From Fischerella sp. CENA71 (GTDB lineage Bacteria > Cyanobacteriota > Cyanobacteriia > Cyanobacteriales > Nostocaceae): a stretch of 64,000 nt of DNA. Of the stretch, positions 37,895-47,253 are shown piece by piece (the first letter of the stretch is position 1; each line of letters begins with the position of its first letter). The notes under the pieces were generated by a model. That model saw only the letters and a list, made by a program, of their open reading frames with translations. It was not told where the DNA came from and ran no database searches. Where the stretch lies: NCBI GenBank assembly GCA_024239075.1, contig JANBVI010000064.1, positions 558,001-622,000 on the forward strand. Reading direction: 5' to 3'. The position numbers and the translations under genes were made by a program.

Positions 37895-38671
37895 ATGTCT
37901 AGACTCCTACCCTTATCTCAAGTTTCATCAGGCGATCGCTTCAGTGATATTCGTCTAGTTGCTACAGATATGGATGGGACTTTGACTATGATCGGTAAGT
38001 TTACAAGTAAGCTGCTGCGAGCTTTTGAGGATTTAGCAGCTGCTGGGATAAAAGTGCTAATTATTACCGGGCGTAGTGCCGGATGGGTAAGTGGATTGGC
38101 AGCTTATTTACCTGTTGTTGGGGCTATAGCCGAAAATGGTGGTTTGTTCTATCCTGGCGACAGCGAAAAACCTATTGTCTTGACGCCTATTGCTGATATG
38201 GTTAACCATCGTCAGCAATTAGCTGCGGCTTTTGAAAAATTACAAACCGAATTTCCCCATCTGCAAGAATCATCAGATAATCGTTTCCGTATTACTGACT
38301 GGACTTTTAGTGTTGCTGGATTAAGTACAGACGAAATCCAAACCTTAAACCATCTTTGTCAGCAAATGAATTGGGGATTTACTTACAGCAGTGTCCAGTG
38401 TCATATCAAACCCTGGGGACAAGACAAAGCAGTTGGGTTATTACAAGTGTTGCAGAGATACTTTCCCCAGTACGCACCCCAAGAAATAGTGACTGTTGGT
38501 GATAGTCCCAATGATGAAAGTTTATTTGATGACCGTTGTTTTCCTATTTCTGTGGGTGTCGCCAATGTTTTAGAGTATGCAGAACAGTTGCAGTATCAGC
38601 CTGTTTATATTACTAATGCTGCGGAAGGCGAAGGATTTTGTGAATTGACACGATATTTGATTTCATCTTAG
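37895..38671 (+). CDS. HAD-superfamily (IIB, Cof-like) phosphatase
   Basis: 258-aa HAD phosphatase. Motif I is VATDMDGTLT (nucleophile Asp), motif II is IITGRSAGW, and motifs III/IV are in WGQDKAVGLLQVLQ and TVGDSPNDESLFD. The IIB cap lies between motifs II and III. The family dephosphorylates sugar phosphates and cofactors. ATG 37895 (MSRLLPLS) is preferred; the longer frame from 37847 would encode repeat sequence (CCCAATTCCCAATCCCCAAT). Confidence 0.82.
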   Translation: MSRLLPLSQVSSGDRFSDIRLVATDMDGTLTMIGKFTSKLLRAFEDLAAAGIKVLIITGRSAGWVSGLAAYLPVVGAIAENGGLFYPGDSEKPIVLTPIADMVNHRQQLAAAFEKLQTEFPHLQESSDNRFRITDWTFSVAGLSTDEIQTLNHLCQQMNWGFTYSSVQCHIKPWGQDKAVGLLQVLQRYFPQYAPQEIVTVGDSPNDESLFDDRCFPISVGVANVLEYAEQLQYQPVYITNAAEGEGFCELTRYLISS

Positions 38672-38684
38672 CTTTAAATTCAAG

Positions 38685-38742
38685 GTTCGTAGTGAGGACT
38701 TTAGTCCTCAAATATTCAAGCGCTAAAGTGCTTACTACAAAC
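38685..38742. repeat. Hairpin repeat, GTTCGTAGT ... ACTACAAAC family, copy 2
   Basis: 58-bp copy of the element at 29553-29607 in the same orientation, with the same inverted ends and an internal GGACTTTAGTCC palindrome. The central few bases differ. Confidence 0.7.
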
Positions 38743-38924
38743 AGACTAGTAGTTTAATTTTAATTAAATATTTTTACTTTCAATTAACTAGTTTCTTGTA
38801 TGGTCACTATGTGTGTCAACAATTGATGATATTGCCAAATTTCAAGTGAGGAGCAAAACTTAGCATCGAGTATAACAGCTATTAGCTGAGTGCCTATTTA
38901 CTTCACGCCAGCGAAAAGATAAAC

Positions 38925-41900
38925 ATGAGCCTTTCCATTGCTGATTACAACTTTATCGAAGTTCTCTATGAAGACAATATTACTTGCATTTATCGTGCTT
39001 TTAGAGAATCAGATCAAACTTCGGTAATGATTAAAACACTCAAAAATGAGTATCCAACTATAGAAGAACTTGCTCGATTAAGACACGAATATAAAATACT
39101 CCAATCTTTGGAGATAGAAGGAATTGTGAAACCCTTAGCTTTAGAAAGCTATCACAATGGTCTAGTCTTGATTTTCTCAGACTTTGGGGGAGAGTCTTTG
39201 CAAAAATTGATTAGCAAAGAAAATTTTAATTTAAACACTTTTTTGCAAATCGGTATTCAATTGTCTTCTATTTTGGCTCAATTACATCAAAATAATATTA
39301 TTCATAAAAATATTAAAACTCATAATATTCTCATTAACTCGAAAACAGAGCAAATTAAACTAATAGACTTTAGCATTTCATCGTGTCTATCACGTGAAAA
39401 TTTCACGGTTAGTAATCCTAGTTTGCTTGTTCGTGAGGCACTTGTTGAAGGAGTAAATACTCTTGCTTATATGTCACCAGAACAAACTGGTAGGATGAAC
39501 CGTTCAATTGATTATCGAAGTGATTTCTATTCTTTAGGAATAACCTTTTATGAAATGCTCACTGGACAGTTGCCTTTTCAAGTTACTGATCCTTTGGAAC
39601 TAGTTCATTCTCATATTGCCAAAATTCCAATTCCCCCTCACGAACTCAATGCAAATATTCCCCAGGCAGTTTCGGAAATTGTGATGAAATTATTAGCTAA
39701 AACTGCTGAAGAAAGATATCAAAATGCCTTGGGAATCAAAGCTGATTTTGAAGAATGTTTACGACAATTACATACGACTAGCAAAATTGAACATTTCATA
39801 ATTGGTCAGCTTGATTTATACAGCCAATTTCTGATTCCGCAAAAACTTTATGGTCGCGAAGCAGAAGTAAATAAGTTGATGGAAGCCTTTGAACGAGTCA
39901 GTTTAGGGGCAAGCGAAATAATGTTAGTAAGTGGATACTCAGGAATTGGCAAATCTTCCTTAGTAAATGAAGTTCATAAACCCATAGTACGACAACGGGG
40001 TTATTTTATTTCTGGTAAATTTGATCAACTGAAACGCAATATCCCTTATGCTTCCTTGATTCAAGCCTTTCAAGATTTGATGCGGCAGTTATTAACAGAA
40101 AGTGCTGATAAAATCGCTAATTGGAAAACAAAAATTTTAAAAGCTATTGGTACAAACGGTCAAATTATTATTGATGTTATTCCTGAAGTCGAACAAATTA
40201 TTAATCCTCAGCCAGCGGTTCCTCAATTAGGTCTTACTGAATCACAAAATCGATTTAATCGGGTGTTTCAACAGTTTATTCATGTATTTTGTCAATCGCA
40301 ACATCCACTAGTGCTGTTTTTGGATGACTTACAGTGGACAGATTCAGCTTCCCTCAAGTTAATTCAAATATTGCTCAGTGATCCAGAAAGCAAATATTTA
40401 TTACTAATCGGAGCTTATCGAGATAACGAAGTTAATCCAACGCATCCACTGATGTTGACTTTAGAGGAAATCCGAAAATCTGGTGCAGTTATCAATAATA
40501 TTGTTCTTCAGCCTTTGGAAATTACTCATGTTAACCAATTAGTTAGTGAAACACTCCGCACTGAACAAAAAAAATCACAGCCGCTAGCTGAGTTAGTCTT
40601 TAACAAGACTCAGGGGAATCCTTTCTTCTTGACTCAACTACTGAAATCTCTTTACCAAGAAAACCTGTTGTCATTTAATTTCACTGAAGGTACTTGGCAG
40701 TGGGATATTGAACTGCTACAAGATATTGATATCACTGATAATGTGGTTGAGTTGATGGTCAATCAGATTCAAAATTTATCACCAATAACACAAAATGTCT
40801 TAAAGTTAGCTGCTTGTATTGGAGATAAATTCACTTTAGATGTTCTGAGTATTGTTCATCAGAAATCATTTTCAGAAACAGCAAAAGATTTATGGGAAGC
40901 TTTGCAGACAGGTCTAGTTTTACCCTTAGATGAATCTTATAAAATACCTCTAGTTATCAATCATCAGCAAAATGAACAATTGATAGTTGCTTATAAGTTT
41001 CTACACGACCGAGTGCAGCAAGCTTCTTATTCTCTTATTCCCGATTCGCAGAAACAAGAAACTCATCTTTTAATCGGTCAACTCCTGTTAAAAAACACTA
41101 CAGTTGAAGAACGAACAGACAATATTTTTGCTTTGGTTAATCAACTCAATTACGGAATTGATTTACTGACATCAGAGTCAGAAAAATATGAACTGGCTGA
41201 ACTTAATCTGATCGCAGGACAGAAAGCAAAAGCAGCGATGGCGTATGAGTCTGCTATTCGTTATCTCAAAAAAGGTTTGGATTTATTAGCAGATTTTAGC
41301 TGGCAAAATCAGTATGAGTTAACACTAGCTCTCTATGAGTCAGCAGTTGAAACAGCGTATCTCAATGGCGACTTTGAGCAGATGGAGAAATGGACAAATA
41401 TTGTCCTACGACAAGCAAAAACTCCTATCGACAAAATGAAAGTCTATGAAGTCAAAATTCAAGCTTGTATGGCGCAAGTCAAACAACTTGAAGCGATTAA
41501 TATTGGATTACAAGCGCTAGAATTATTAGGGGTAAATTTGCCGGAGTCGCCTAGTTCATCAGAGATTCAGCAAACTCTGAGCCAAACAGCAACAAATTTG
41601 ACTGGAAAAAATATAGAAGACTTGATTGATCTCCCATTAATGACAGATATAGATAAGCTAGCAGCCATACGGATGCTAACGAGTATGGGTTCTCCTACTT
41701 ATCAATCTGCACCTGCATTGTTTCCATTAGTTATATGTGAACAAGTAAATATATCTATTCAAAATGGAAATTCACCCTTCTCAGCTTATGGTTATGTTTG
41801 TTACGGTGTGATTTTAAACGGCATAGTTCAGGATATTGAATCGGCTTATAAATTTGGTCAGTTAGCTTTAAATGTAGTAGAACGGTTCAACGCTTTAGAA

Positions 41901-44900
41901 ATTAAAACAAGTGTATTTTTTGTCGCAGGAGCATGTACGATTCATGGCAAGGTTCATGCTAGAGAAACTTTGCCACTTTTACAGAATGGTTACGCGAGTG
42001 GCTTAGAAAACGGACATTTTGAATATGGTGGCTATGCCGCTATGCAAAAATGCCAATATTCATATTACATTGGTCAGGAACTACCAAGACTTGAACAAGA
42101 AATAGCAACAATCAGTACTACCCTTGCTCAACTCAAGCAAGAAAACGCTTTAAGCTGGAATCAAATTTTTCAACAGTCAGTTATTAACTTGCTGGAACCT
42201 TGTGAAAATTGCTGCTGTTTACTAGGTGAAATATACAACGAAGAGAAAGCATTACCGCTTCTGCAAGAAGCTAATGATAGAACTGGACTTCACTACTTTT
42301 ATTTAAACAAACTTATCCTTTGTTATTTATTTGAAGACTATGAGCGAGCATTGGAAAATGCGGTTCAAGCCGAGCAGTATTTAGATGGAGTCAAAGCATT
42401 TCTGGCTGTGCCAGTTTTTCATTTTTATGATTCTCTAGCACAGCTTGCAATATATTCATTATCCTCAGAGTCACAACAAGAACATCTCTTAAATAGAGTA
42501 ATTAATAATCAGAAAAAAATGCGAGAATGGGCAGATCATGCCCCGATGAATTTTCAGCATAAATATAACTTAGTAGAGGCGGAGAAAGCGCGGGTATTAA
42601 GGCAATATTCGCAAGCGATGGAGTTTTATGACAGATCAATTGCTGGTGCTAAGGAGCAGGGATACATCCAAGAAGAAGCGCTAGCAAACGAACTTGCAGC
42701 CAAGTTTTATTTTGAAAATGGTAGAGAAAAGGTAGCTCAGGCTTATCTCACTGATGCTTACTATGGATATATTCATTGGGGAGCTACAGCAAAAGTTAGA
42801 GATTTAGAAGCAAAATACCCTCAAATTCTCTCACGGATATCGGAGCGAAAAAATCAAGGATTAGAGACGACGAACACAGATATTCCCAGTAATTTTGATT
42901 TAGCCGCAGTGACTAAAGCCTCACAAGCTCTTTCTGGCGAAATTGTGTTAGACAAGTTGCTGTCTAAGTTAATGCACATTTTGATGGAAAATGCTGGTGC
43001 AGAAACTGGTTTTTTAATTTTAGAAAAAGCAGGAACTCTACTAATAGAAGCTTCGGGAAAATTTAGTGAGGATGAAATAATTGTACGGCAATCGATACCT
43101 GTAAGTTCTTGTCAAGAGATACCAATATCTGTAATCAATTATGTCTATCAAACTCAAAAAGATGTTGTATTAAATGATGCAGCAAGTGAGGGAATTTTTA
43201 GAACTGATAGTTATATTATCAATTACAAACCCAAATCAGTATTGTGTATACCAATTGTCAATCAAGGTAAACTGATTGGCATTTTGTACTTAGAAAATAA
43301 GTTGATTGCTGGAGCATTTACGCCAGAAAGATTAAAGATTTTGCAACTTTTATCTTCTCAAGCAGCAATTTCAATTGAAAATGCACGTCTTTATAATGAT
43401 TTAGAAGAATATAATCGGACGCTAGAAGCAAAAGTAGAAAAGCGAACACTAGAGTTACAAGATAAAAACTTACAATTACACCAAGAAATTCGCGATCGCC
43501 AACGAGCAGAAGAAACCGCAGACGCAGCCAATCGCGCCAAAAGCGAATTTCTCGCTAACATGAGCCATGAACTTCGTACCCCACTAAACGGTATTTTAGG
43601 TTACGCCCAAATTTTCCAGAAGAGTAAAAACTTAACAGAACAACAACTAAATGGTGTAAAGATTATTTATCAATGTGGTGAACACTTACTCACATTAATT
43701 AACGATATTTTAGACGTCTCCAAAATTGAAGCTCGCAAAATGGAACTTTACCCCAAAGAACTGCATTTGGAGGAATTTTTGGAGAGTATAGTCCAAATGT
43801 GCGGTATTCATGCTCAGGAAAAAGGAATTAATTTAATTTACAAAGCATTAACCCCCTTACCAATCATCGTTCTAGCTGATGAAAAACGGTTGCGTCAAAT
43901 TTTGATTAATTTACTTAGCAATGCCATCAAGTTTACACAAAAAGGTAGTATAACTTTCACAGTAGATGTCATTAGCCAAGAGTCAGAGGATTTTAAACCA
44001 ATAACAAATGAAAATTATAGAGACGCGATTCATCGCGTCTCCACTCATCACAAAATTCGATTTCAAATCGAAGATACAGGAGTGGGCATTGCACCGGAGA
44101 AATTAGAAGATATATTTCTGCCATTCAAGCAAGTGGGTGAGGACAGTCGTAAGATAGAAGGAACAGGATTAGGATTGGCAATTAGCCGTCAACTAGTAGA
44201 GATGATGGGCGGTGAACTGAAGGTAAACAGTACATTGGGTAAAGGGAGTATTTTTTGGTTAGATTTAGATTTACCAGAAGCTAGTCAACTAACTAATGCT
44301 CAAAACGCCGATAAACGCAATATTATTAGCTTTTTTGGCTCTAAACGCAAGATTTTAGTTGTTGATGATAAATTGTCAAATCGTTCTTTTTTGGTAAATT
44401 TATTACAGCCTTTGGGTTTTGAAGTTCTAGAAGCAACAAATGGTTTAGATGCTTTGCACAAAGCGCAGGAATTTCAGCCAAATTTGATTTTTATGGACTT
44501 GGTGATGAGTGTAATGGACGGGTTTGAAGCTACTCGTCGCTTGAGAAGTCTTCCAGAAATGAAGGGACTGATAATAATTGCTGTCTCGGCTAGCGTGTTT
44601 GAGTTTGATAAACAACAGAGTCGAGAAGTTGGTTGTGATGATTTTCTTGCTAAACCCATCCAAGTAGCAGAACTTTTAGAAAAATTAAGGGTTCACTTGG
44701 GATTGGAATGGGTTTATGAAGACGTAAGCAACTGGGAATCCCAAGAATATACTAATCCAAAATCTCAAATCCAAAATTTAAATTTAATTGCTCCACCAGC
44801 AGAAGAACTAGCTATTTTGCTAGATTTAGCAATGAGAGGTGATCTTAGAGGTATTACTCAAAAAGCCACAGAATTAGAGAAGTTGGATGAAAAATTAATT

Positions 44901-44978
44901 CCTTTTACTAGCCAATTGCGTCAACTTGCCAAAGCTTTTAAAGGTAAAAAAATTCTAGAATTTCTCAAAAAATTTTAA
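38925..44978 (+). CDS. Giant multi-domain sensor: pseudo-Ser/Thr kinase, AAA, TPR-like, GAF, hybrid histidine kinase
   Basis: 2017 aa. Order: N-terminal protein-kinase-like domain (about 8-280) with HKN (127-129) in place of HRD and DFS (148-150) in place of DFG, so probably catalytically weak or inactive; AAA/STAND ATPase with P-loop GYSGIGKSS (K343) and [12 protein letters not shown] Walker B; a long helical TPR-like region (about 740-1300); GAF domain (about 1330-1490); coiled coil; HisKA with His1548 ([12 protein letters not shown]); HATPase ([28 protein letters not shown]); and REC with Asp1858 (LIFMDLVM). It is followed 13 bp later by a second hybrid kinase, suggesting one pathway. The C-terminal ~110 residues are helical and unassigned. 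An in-frame palindrome (44020-44041) and heptamers (44755-44790) interrupt the domain linkers. Confidence 0.9.
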   Translation: MSLSIADYNFIEVLYEDNITCIYRAFRESDQTSVMIKTLKNEYPTIEELARLRHEYKILQSLEIEGIVKPLALESYHNGLVLIFSDFGGESLQKLISKENFNLNTFLQIGIQLSSILAQLHQNNIIHKNIKTHNILINSKTEQIKLIDFSISSCLSRENFTVSNPSLLVREALVEGVNTLAYMSPEQTGRMNRSIDYRSDFYSLGITFYEMLTGQLPFQVTDPLELVHSHIAKIPIPPHELNANIPQAVSEIVMKLLAKTAEERYQNALGIKADFEECLRQLHTTSKIEHFIIGQLDLYSQFLIPQKLYGREAEVNKLMEAFERVSLGASEIMLVSGYSGIGKSSLVNEVHKPIVRQRGYFISGKFDQLKRNIPYASLIQAFQDLMRQLLTESADKIANWKTKILKAIGTNGQIIIDVIPEVEQIINPQPAVPQLGLTESQNRFNRVFQQFIHVFCQSQHPLVLFLDDLQWTDSASLKLIQILLSDPESKYLLLIGAYRDNEVNPTHPLMLTLEEIRKSGAVINNIVLQPLEITHVNQLVSETLRTEQKKSQPLAELVFNKTQGNPFFLTQLLKSLYQENLLSFNFTEGTWQWDIELLQDIDITDNVVELMVNQIQNLSPITQNVLKLAACIGDKFTLDVLSIVHQKSFSETAKDLWEALQTGLVLPLDESYKIPLVINHQQNEQLIVAYKFLHDRVQQASYSLIPDSQKQETHLLIGQLLLKNTTVEERTDNIFALVNQLNYGIDLLTSESEKYELAELNLIAGQKAKAAMAYESAIRYLKKGLDLLADFSWQNQYELTLALYESAVETAYLNGDFEQMEKWTNIVLRQAKTPIDKMKVYEVKIQACMAQVKQLEAINIGLQALELLGVNLPESPSSSEIQQTLSQTATNLTGKNIEDLIDLPLMTDIDKLAAIRMLTSMGSPTYQSAPALFPLVICEQVNISIQNGNSPFSAYGYVCYGVILNGIVQDIESAYKFGQLALNVVERFNALEIKTSVFFVAGACTIHGKVHARETLPLLQNGYASGLENGHFEYGGYAAMQKCQYSYYIGQELPRLEQEIATISTTLAQLKQENALSWNQIFQQSVINLLEPCENCCCLLGEIYNEEKALPLLQEANDRTGLHYFYLNKLILCYLFEDYERALENAVQAEQYLDGVKAFLAVPVFHFYDSLAQLAIYSLSSESQQEHLLNRVINNQKKMREWADHAPMNFQHKYNLVEAEKARVLRQYSQAMEFYDRSIAGAKEQGYIQEEALANELAAKFYFENGREKVAQAYLTDAYYGYIHWGATAKVRDLEAKYPQILSRISERKNQGLETTNTDIPSNFDLAAVTKASQALSGEIVLDKLLSKLMHILMENAGAETGFLILEKAGTLLIEASGKFSEDEIIVRQSIPVSSCQEIPISVINYVYQTQKDVVLNDAASEGIFRTDSYIINYKPKSVLCIPIVNQGKLIGILYLENKLIAGAFTPERLKILQLLSSQAAISIENARLYNDLEEYNRTLEAKVEKRTLELQDKNLQLHQEIRDRQRAEETADAANRAKSEFLANMSHELRTPLNGILGYAQIFQKSKNLTEQQLNGVKIIYQCGEHLLTLINDILDVSKIEARKMELYPKELHLEEFLESIVQMCGIHAQEKGINLIYKALTPLPIIVLADEKRLRQILINLLSNAIKFTQKGSITFTVDVISQESEDFKPITNENYRDAIHRVSTHHKIRFQIEDTGVGIAPEKLEDIFLPFKQVGEDSRKIEGTGLGLAISRQLVEMMGGELKVNSTLGKGSIFWLDLDLPEASQLTNAQNADKRNIISFFGSKRKILVVDDKLSNRSFLVNLLQPLGFEVLEATNGLDALHKAQEFQPNLIFMDLVMSVMDGFEATRRLRSLPEMKGLIIIAVSASVFEFDKQQSREVGCDDFLAKPIQVAELLEKLRVHLGLEWVYEDVSNWESQEYTNPKSQIQNLNLIAPPAEELAILLDLAMRGDLRGITQKATELEKLDEKLIPFTSQLRQLAKAFKGKKILEFLKKF
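44020..44041. repeat. GAGACGCGAT palindrome, in-frame copy in the giant kinase
   Basis: GAGACGCGAT-TC-ATCGCGTCTC, perfect 10-bp arms, translated as part of [14 protein letters not shown] between the HATPase N-box region and its DxGxG motif. It is the reverse complement of the intergenic copy at 36036-36057, so it is a dispersed mobile palindrome that entered the coding sequence without breaking the frame. Confidence 0.75.
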
Positions 44979-44991
44979 TAAAAGAGGGTTT

Positions 44992-46986
44992 ATGAAAACT
45001 AATTTAAATCAAAAGGGTGTGATCCTAATTGTGGATGACACTCCTACAAACCTCGAAATGCTATTTGATTTTTTAGGAGATTCTGGATTTACAGTTTTAG
45101 TTGCAGAAGATGGGGAAAGTGCGATCGCCAGAGCAGAATATGCTCCCCCTGACCTGATACTGTTAGATATACTCATGCCGGGAATGGACGGTTTTGAAAC
45201 ATGCCGTCATCTGAAAGCGAATGAATTAACAAAAGACATTCCCATCATTTTTATGACTGCGCTTTCCGACACAGTCGATAAAGTCAAAGGCTTAAATCTG
45301 GGTGCAGTTGATTACATCACCAAACCGCTTCAGCACGAAGAAGTTTTAGCACGGATTGAGCTACATCTGAAGTTGCAGAAGTTGACAAAAGCACTCCAAG
45401 AACAAAATCGACATCTGGAAGCAGAGATTTCTGAGCGCAAACAAGCAGAAGAAAAAATCCGCGAACAAGCTGCTTTGCTTGATATCACAACAGATGCAAT
45501 TCTCTTGCGAGACTGGAACAATACCGTTTGTTTTTGGAATCAAGGCGCTGAAAATTTGTATGGATGGAAAGCTCAAGAAGCCATCGGCAAAAATGCAAAT
45601 GAGCTTTTATATAAACCAGAAACAGTTTCTCAACTCGAAAACGTCCGTAAAAGTTTAGCTAAATCTGGTACATGGCAAGGGGAATTGCATCAGATTACCA
45701 AACAAGGAAAAACAATTATTGTGGCTAGTCGTTGGACTTTGATGCGTGATCAACATGGGCAACCAAAATCAATTTTGACAGTTAACACCGACATTACAGA
45801 GAAAAAACTCCTCGAAAGTCAGTTTCTACGCGCCCAACGGCTAGAAAGCATAGGGACGCTGGCTGGTGGTATTGCCCACGATTTGAATAATATACTGACT
45901 CCAATTTTGACAGCAGCCCAACTACTACAACTCAAACAATCAAACATCGATGATCGCAGTCAGCAGATGTTTAAGACTATAGAATCGAATGCTAAACGTG
46001 GGGCAGCTTTGGTCAAGCAAGTGTTACATTTTACCCGTGGTGTTGAAGGTAAGCGGACAATTGTGCAAATTAGTCACTTGTGTTCGGAGATTAAGCAGAT
46101 TGTCGAAGAAACATTTCCCAAATCGATTGAATTTTCTACAAATATCCCATCAGACCTTTGGGCTGTAATTGGAGATCCCACCAACCTGCATCAGGTGATC
46201 ATGAATCTAGTAGTCAACGCCCGCGATGCTATGCCCAACGGCGGGACTTTGAGTATTTCTGCGGAAAATCTCTTCATTGATGAACACTATGCCCGTATGA
46301 ATATTGATGCTTGCGTTGGCCCCTACATTGCCATTACCGTTGCCGATACAGGCCTTGGGATGCAAGCCGAAATACTAGATAGAATGTTTGAGCCATTTTT
46401 CACAACAAAAGAAATTGGCAAAGGTACAGGCTTGGGTCTTTCTACTGTCAGAGGTATCATTAAAGGGCTTGGCGGTTTTGTGAGCGTATTTAGTACAGTA
46501 GGCAAAGGAACGAAATTTAAAGTCTTCCTCCCAGCAGTCGAAGCAACAGCAACACCGCTCTCAGAAGACTTAGAACTGCTCAAAGGTAACGGAGAATTAA
46601 TTTTAGTTGTAGACGACGAAGCCAAAATTCTCGAAACTACCAAAATTTCCTTAGAAACCTACAATTACACAGTGATGACAGCGAAAGATGGCATTGAGGC
46701 GATCGCACTTTATGCCCAGTATCAAGATCAAATCAGTGCTGTCTTAATGGATATGATGATGCCATCAATGGACGGTGTAAATACATCTCGCACTTTGCAA
46801 AAAATCGACCCTTTAGTCAAAATTATTGCTATCAGTGGTTTAACCCCTAACGAGAAATTAGCAGGAAATCCCGCAGTCAAAGCATTTATTGCTAAACCAT
46901 ACACGACGAAGGAACTGTTGCAAACTTTACAGTGTGTTTTGTATCGAGAAGCAATGCAAAAAGGGTGTGAGGGTGTGAGAGTGTGA
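44992..46986 (+). CDS. REC-PAS-HisKA-HATPase-REC hybrid histidine kinase
   Basis: 664 aa. N-terminal receiver (phospho-acceptor D59 in LILLDILMPG), coiled coil, PAS (about 165-285, ITTDAILLRDWNNTVCFWNQ), HisKA with H296 in GGIAHDLNNILTP, HATPase (NARDAMPNGG, DTGLGMQAE, GTGLGLSTVRGI), and a second receiver (D587 in VLMDMMMPSMDG). It begins 13 bp after the giant kinase, so the two are cotranscribed and likely exchange phosphate. The stop codon is followed immediately by a MITE-like element. Confidence 0.92.
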   Translation: MKTNLNQKGVILIVDDTPTNLEMLFDFLGDSGFTVLVAEDGESAIARAEYAPPDLILLDILMPGMDGFETCRHLKANELTKDIPIIFMTALSDTVDKVKGLNLGAVDYITKPLQHEEVLARIELHLKLQKLTKALQEQNRHLEAEISERKQAEEKIREQAALLDITTDAILLRDWNNTVCFWNQGAENLYGWKAQEAIGKNANELLYKPETVSQLENVRKSLAKSGTWQGELHQITKQGKTIIVASRWTLMRDQHGQPKSILTVNTDITEKKLLESQFLRAQRLESIGTLAGGIAHDLNNILTPILTAAQLLQLKQSNIDDRSQQMFKTIESNAKRGAALVKQVLHFTRGVEGKRTIVQISHLCSEIKQIVEETFPKSIEFSTNIPSDLWAVIGDPTNLHQVIMNLVVNARDAMPNGGTLSISAENLFIDEHYARMNIDACVGPYIAITVADTGLGMQAEILDRMFEPFFTTKEIGKGTGLGLSTVRGIIKGLGGFVSVFSTVGKGTKFKVFLPAVEATATPLSEDLELLKGNGELILVVDDEAKILETTKISLETYNYTVMTAKDGIEAIALYAQYQDQISAVLMDMMMPSMDGVNTSRTLQKIDPLVKIIAISGLTPNEKLAGNPAVKAFIAKPYTTKELLQTLQCVLYREAMQKGCEGVRV

Positions 46987-46987
46987 C

Positions 46988-47100
46988 CAATACGGTTCGG
47001 TTAAGAATTTTTCGTCATGCTTTGGGATGTAGAGACGTGCCATGGCACGTCTCTGGTGGGTTTAGATGTCTCATCGATTTGTCTTATCCGAACCGTATTG
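46988..47100. mobile_element. MITE-like element with CAATACGGTTCGG ends
   Basis: 113 bp bounded by CAATACGGTTCGG (46988-47000) and its exact complement (47088-47100); with one mismatch the ends extend to about 19 bp. The centre holds a perfect 24-bp palindrome (47031-47054, centred on CCATGG). A 10-bp direct repeat, AGAGTGTGAC, directly abuts both ends (46978-46987 and 47101-47110). No ORF. The left copy of the direct repeat contains the stop codon of the preceding kinase gene. Confidence 0.75.
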
Positions 47101-47149
47101 AGAGTGTGACGGCTGTAGGGGTGTGAGATAACTAAGGGTTTTTCTGAAA

Positions 47150-47250
47150 TTCATATCTTCATATACTCCTATACCCCTGCACCCCTATACCCGTCACACC
47201 CTTTTTTCCAAAAAAATATTCCTAAACCCCTATACCCCTGCACCCCTATA
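47150..47250. repeat. Direct repeats of CCCCTATACCCCTGCACCCC
   Basis: Two long copies (47167-47195 and 47226-47252) of a C-rich unit, CCTATACCCCTGCACCCCTA-like, lie between the MITE-like element and the end of the NB-ARC/TPR gene. They flank CGTCACACCCTTTTTTCC. Purpose unknown. Confidence 0.55.
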
Positions 47251-47253
47251 CCC

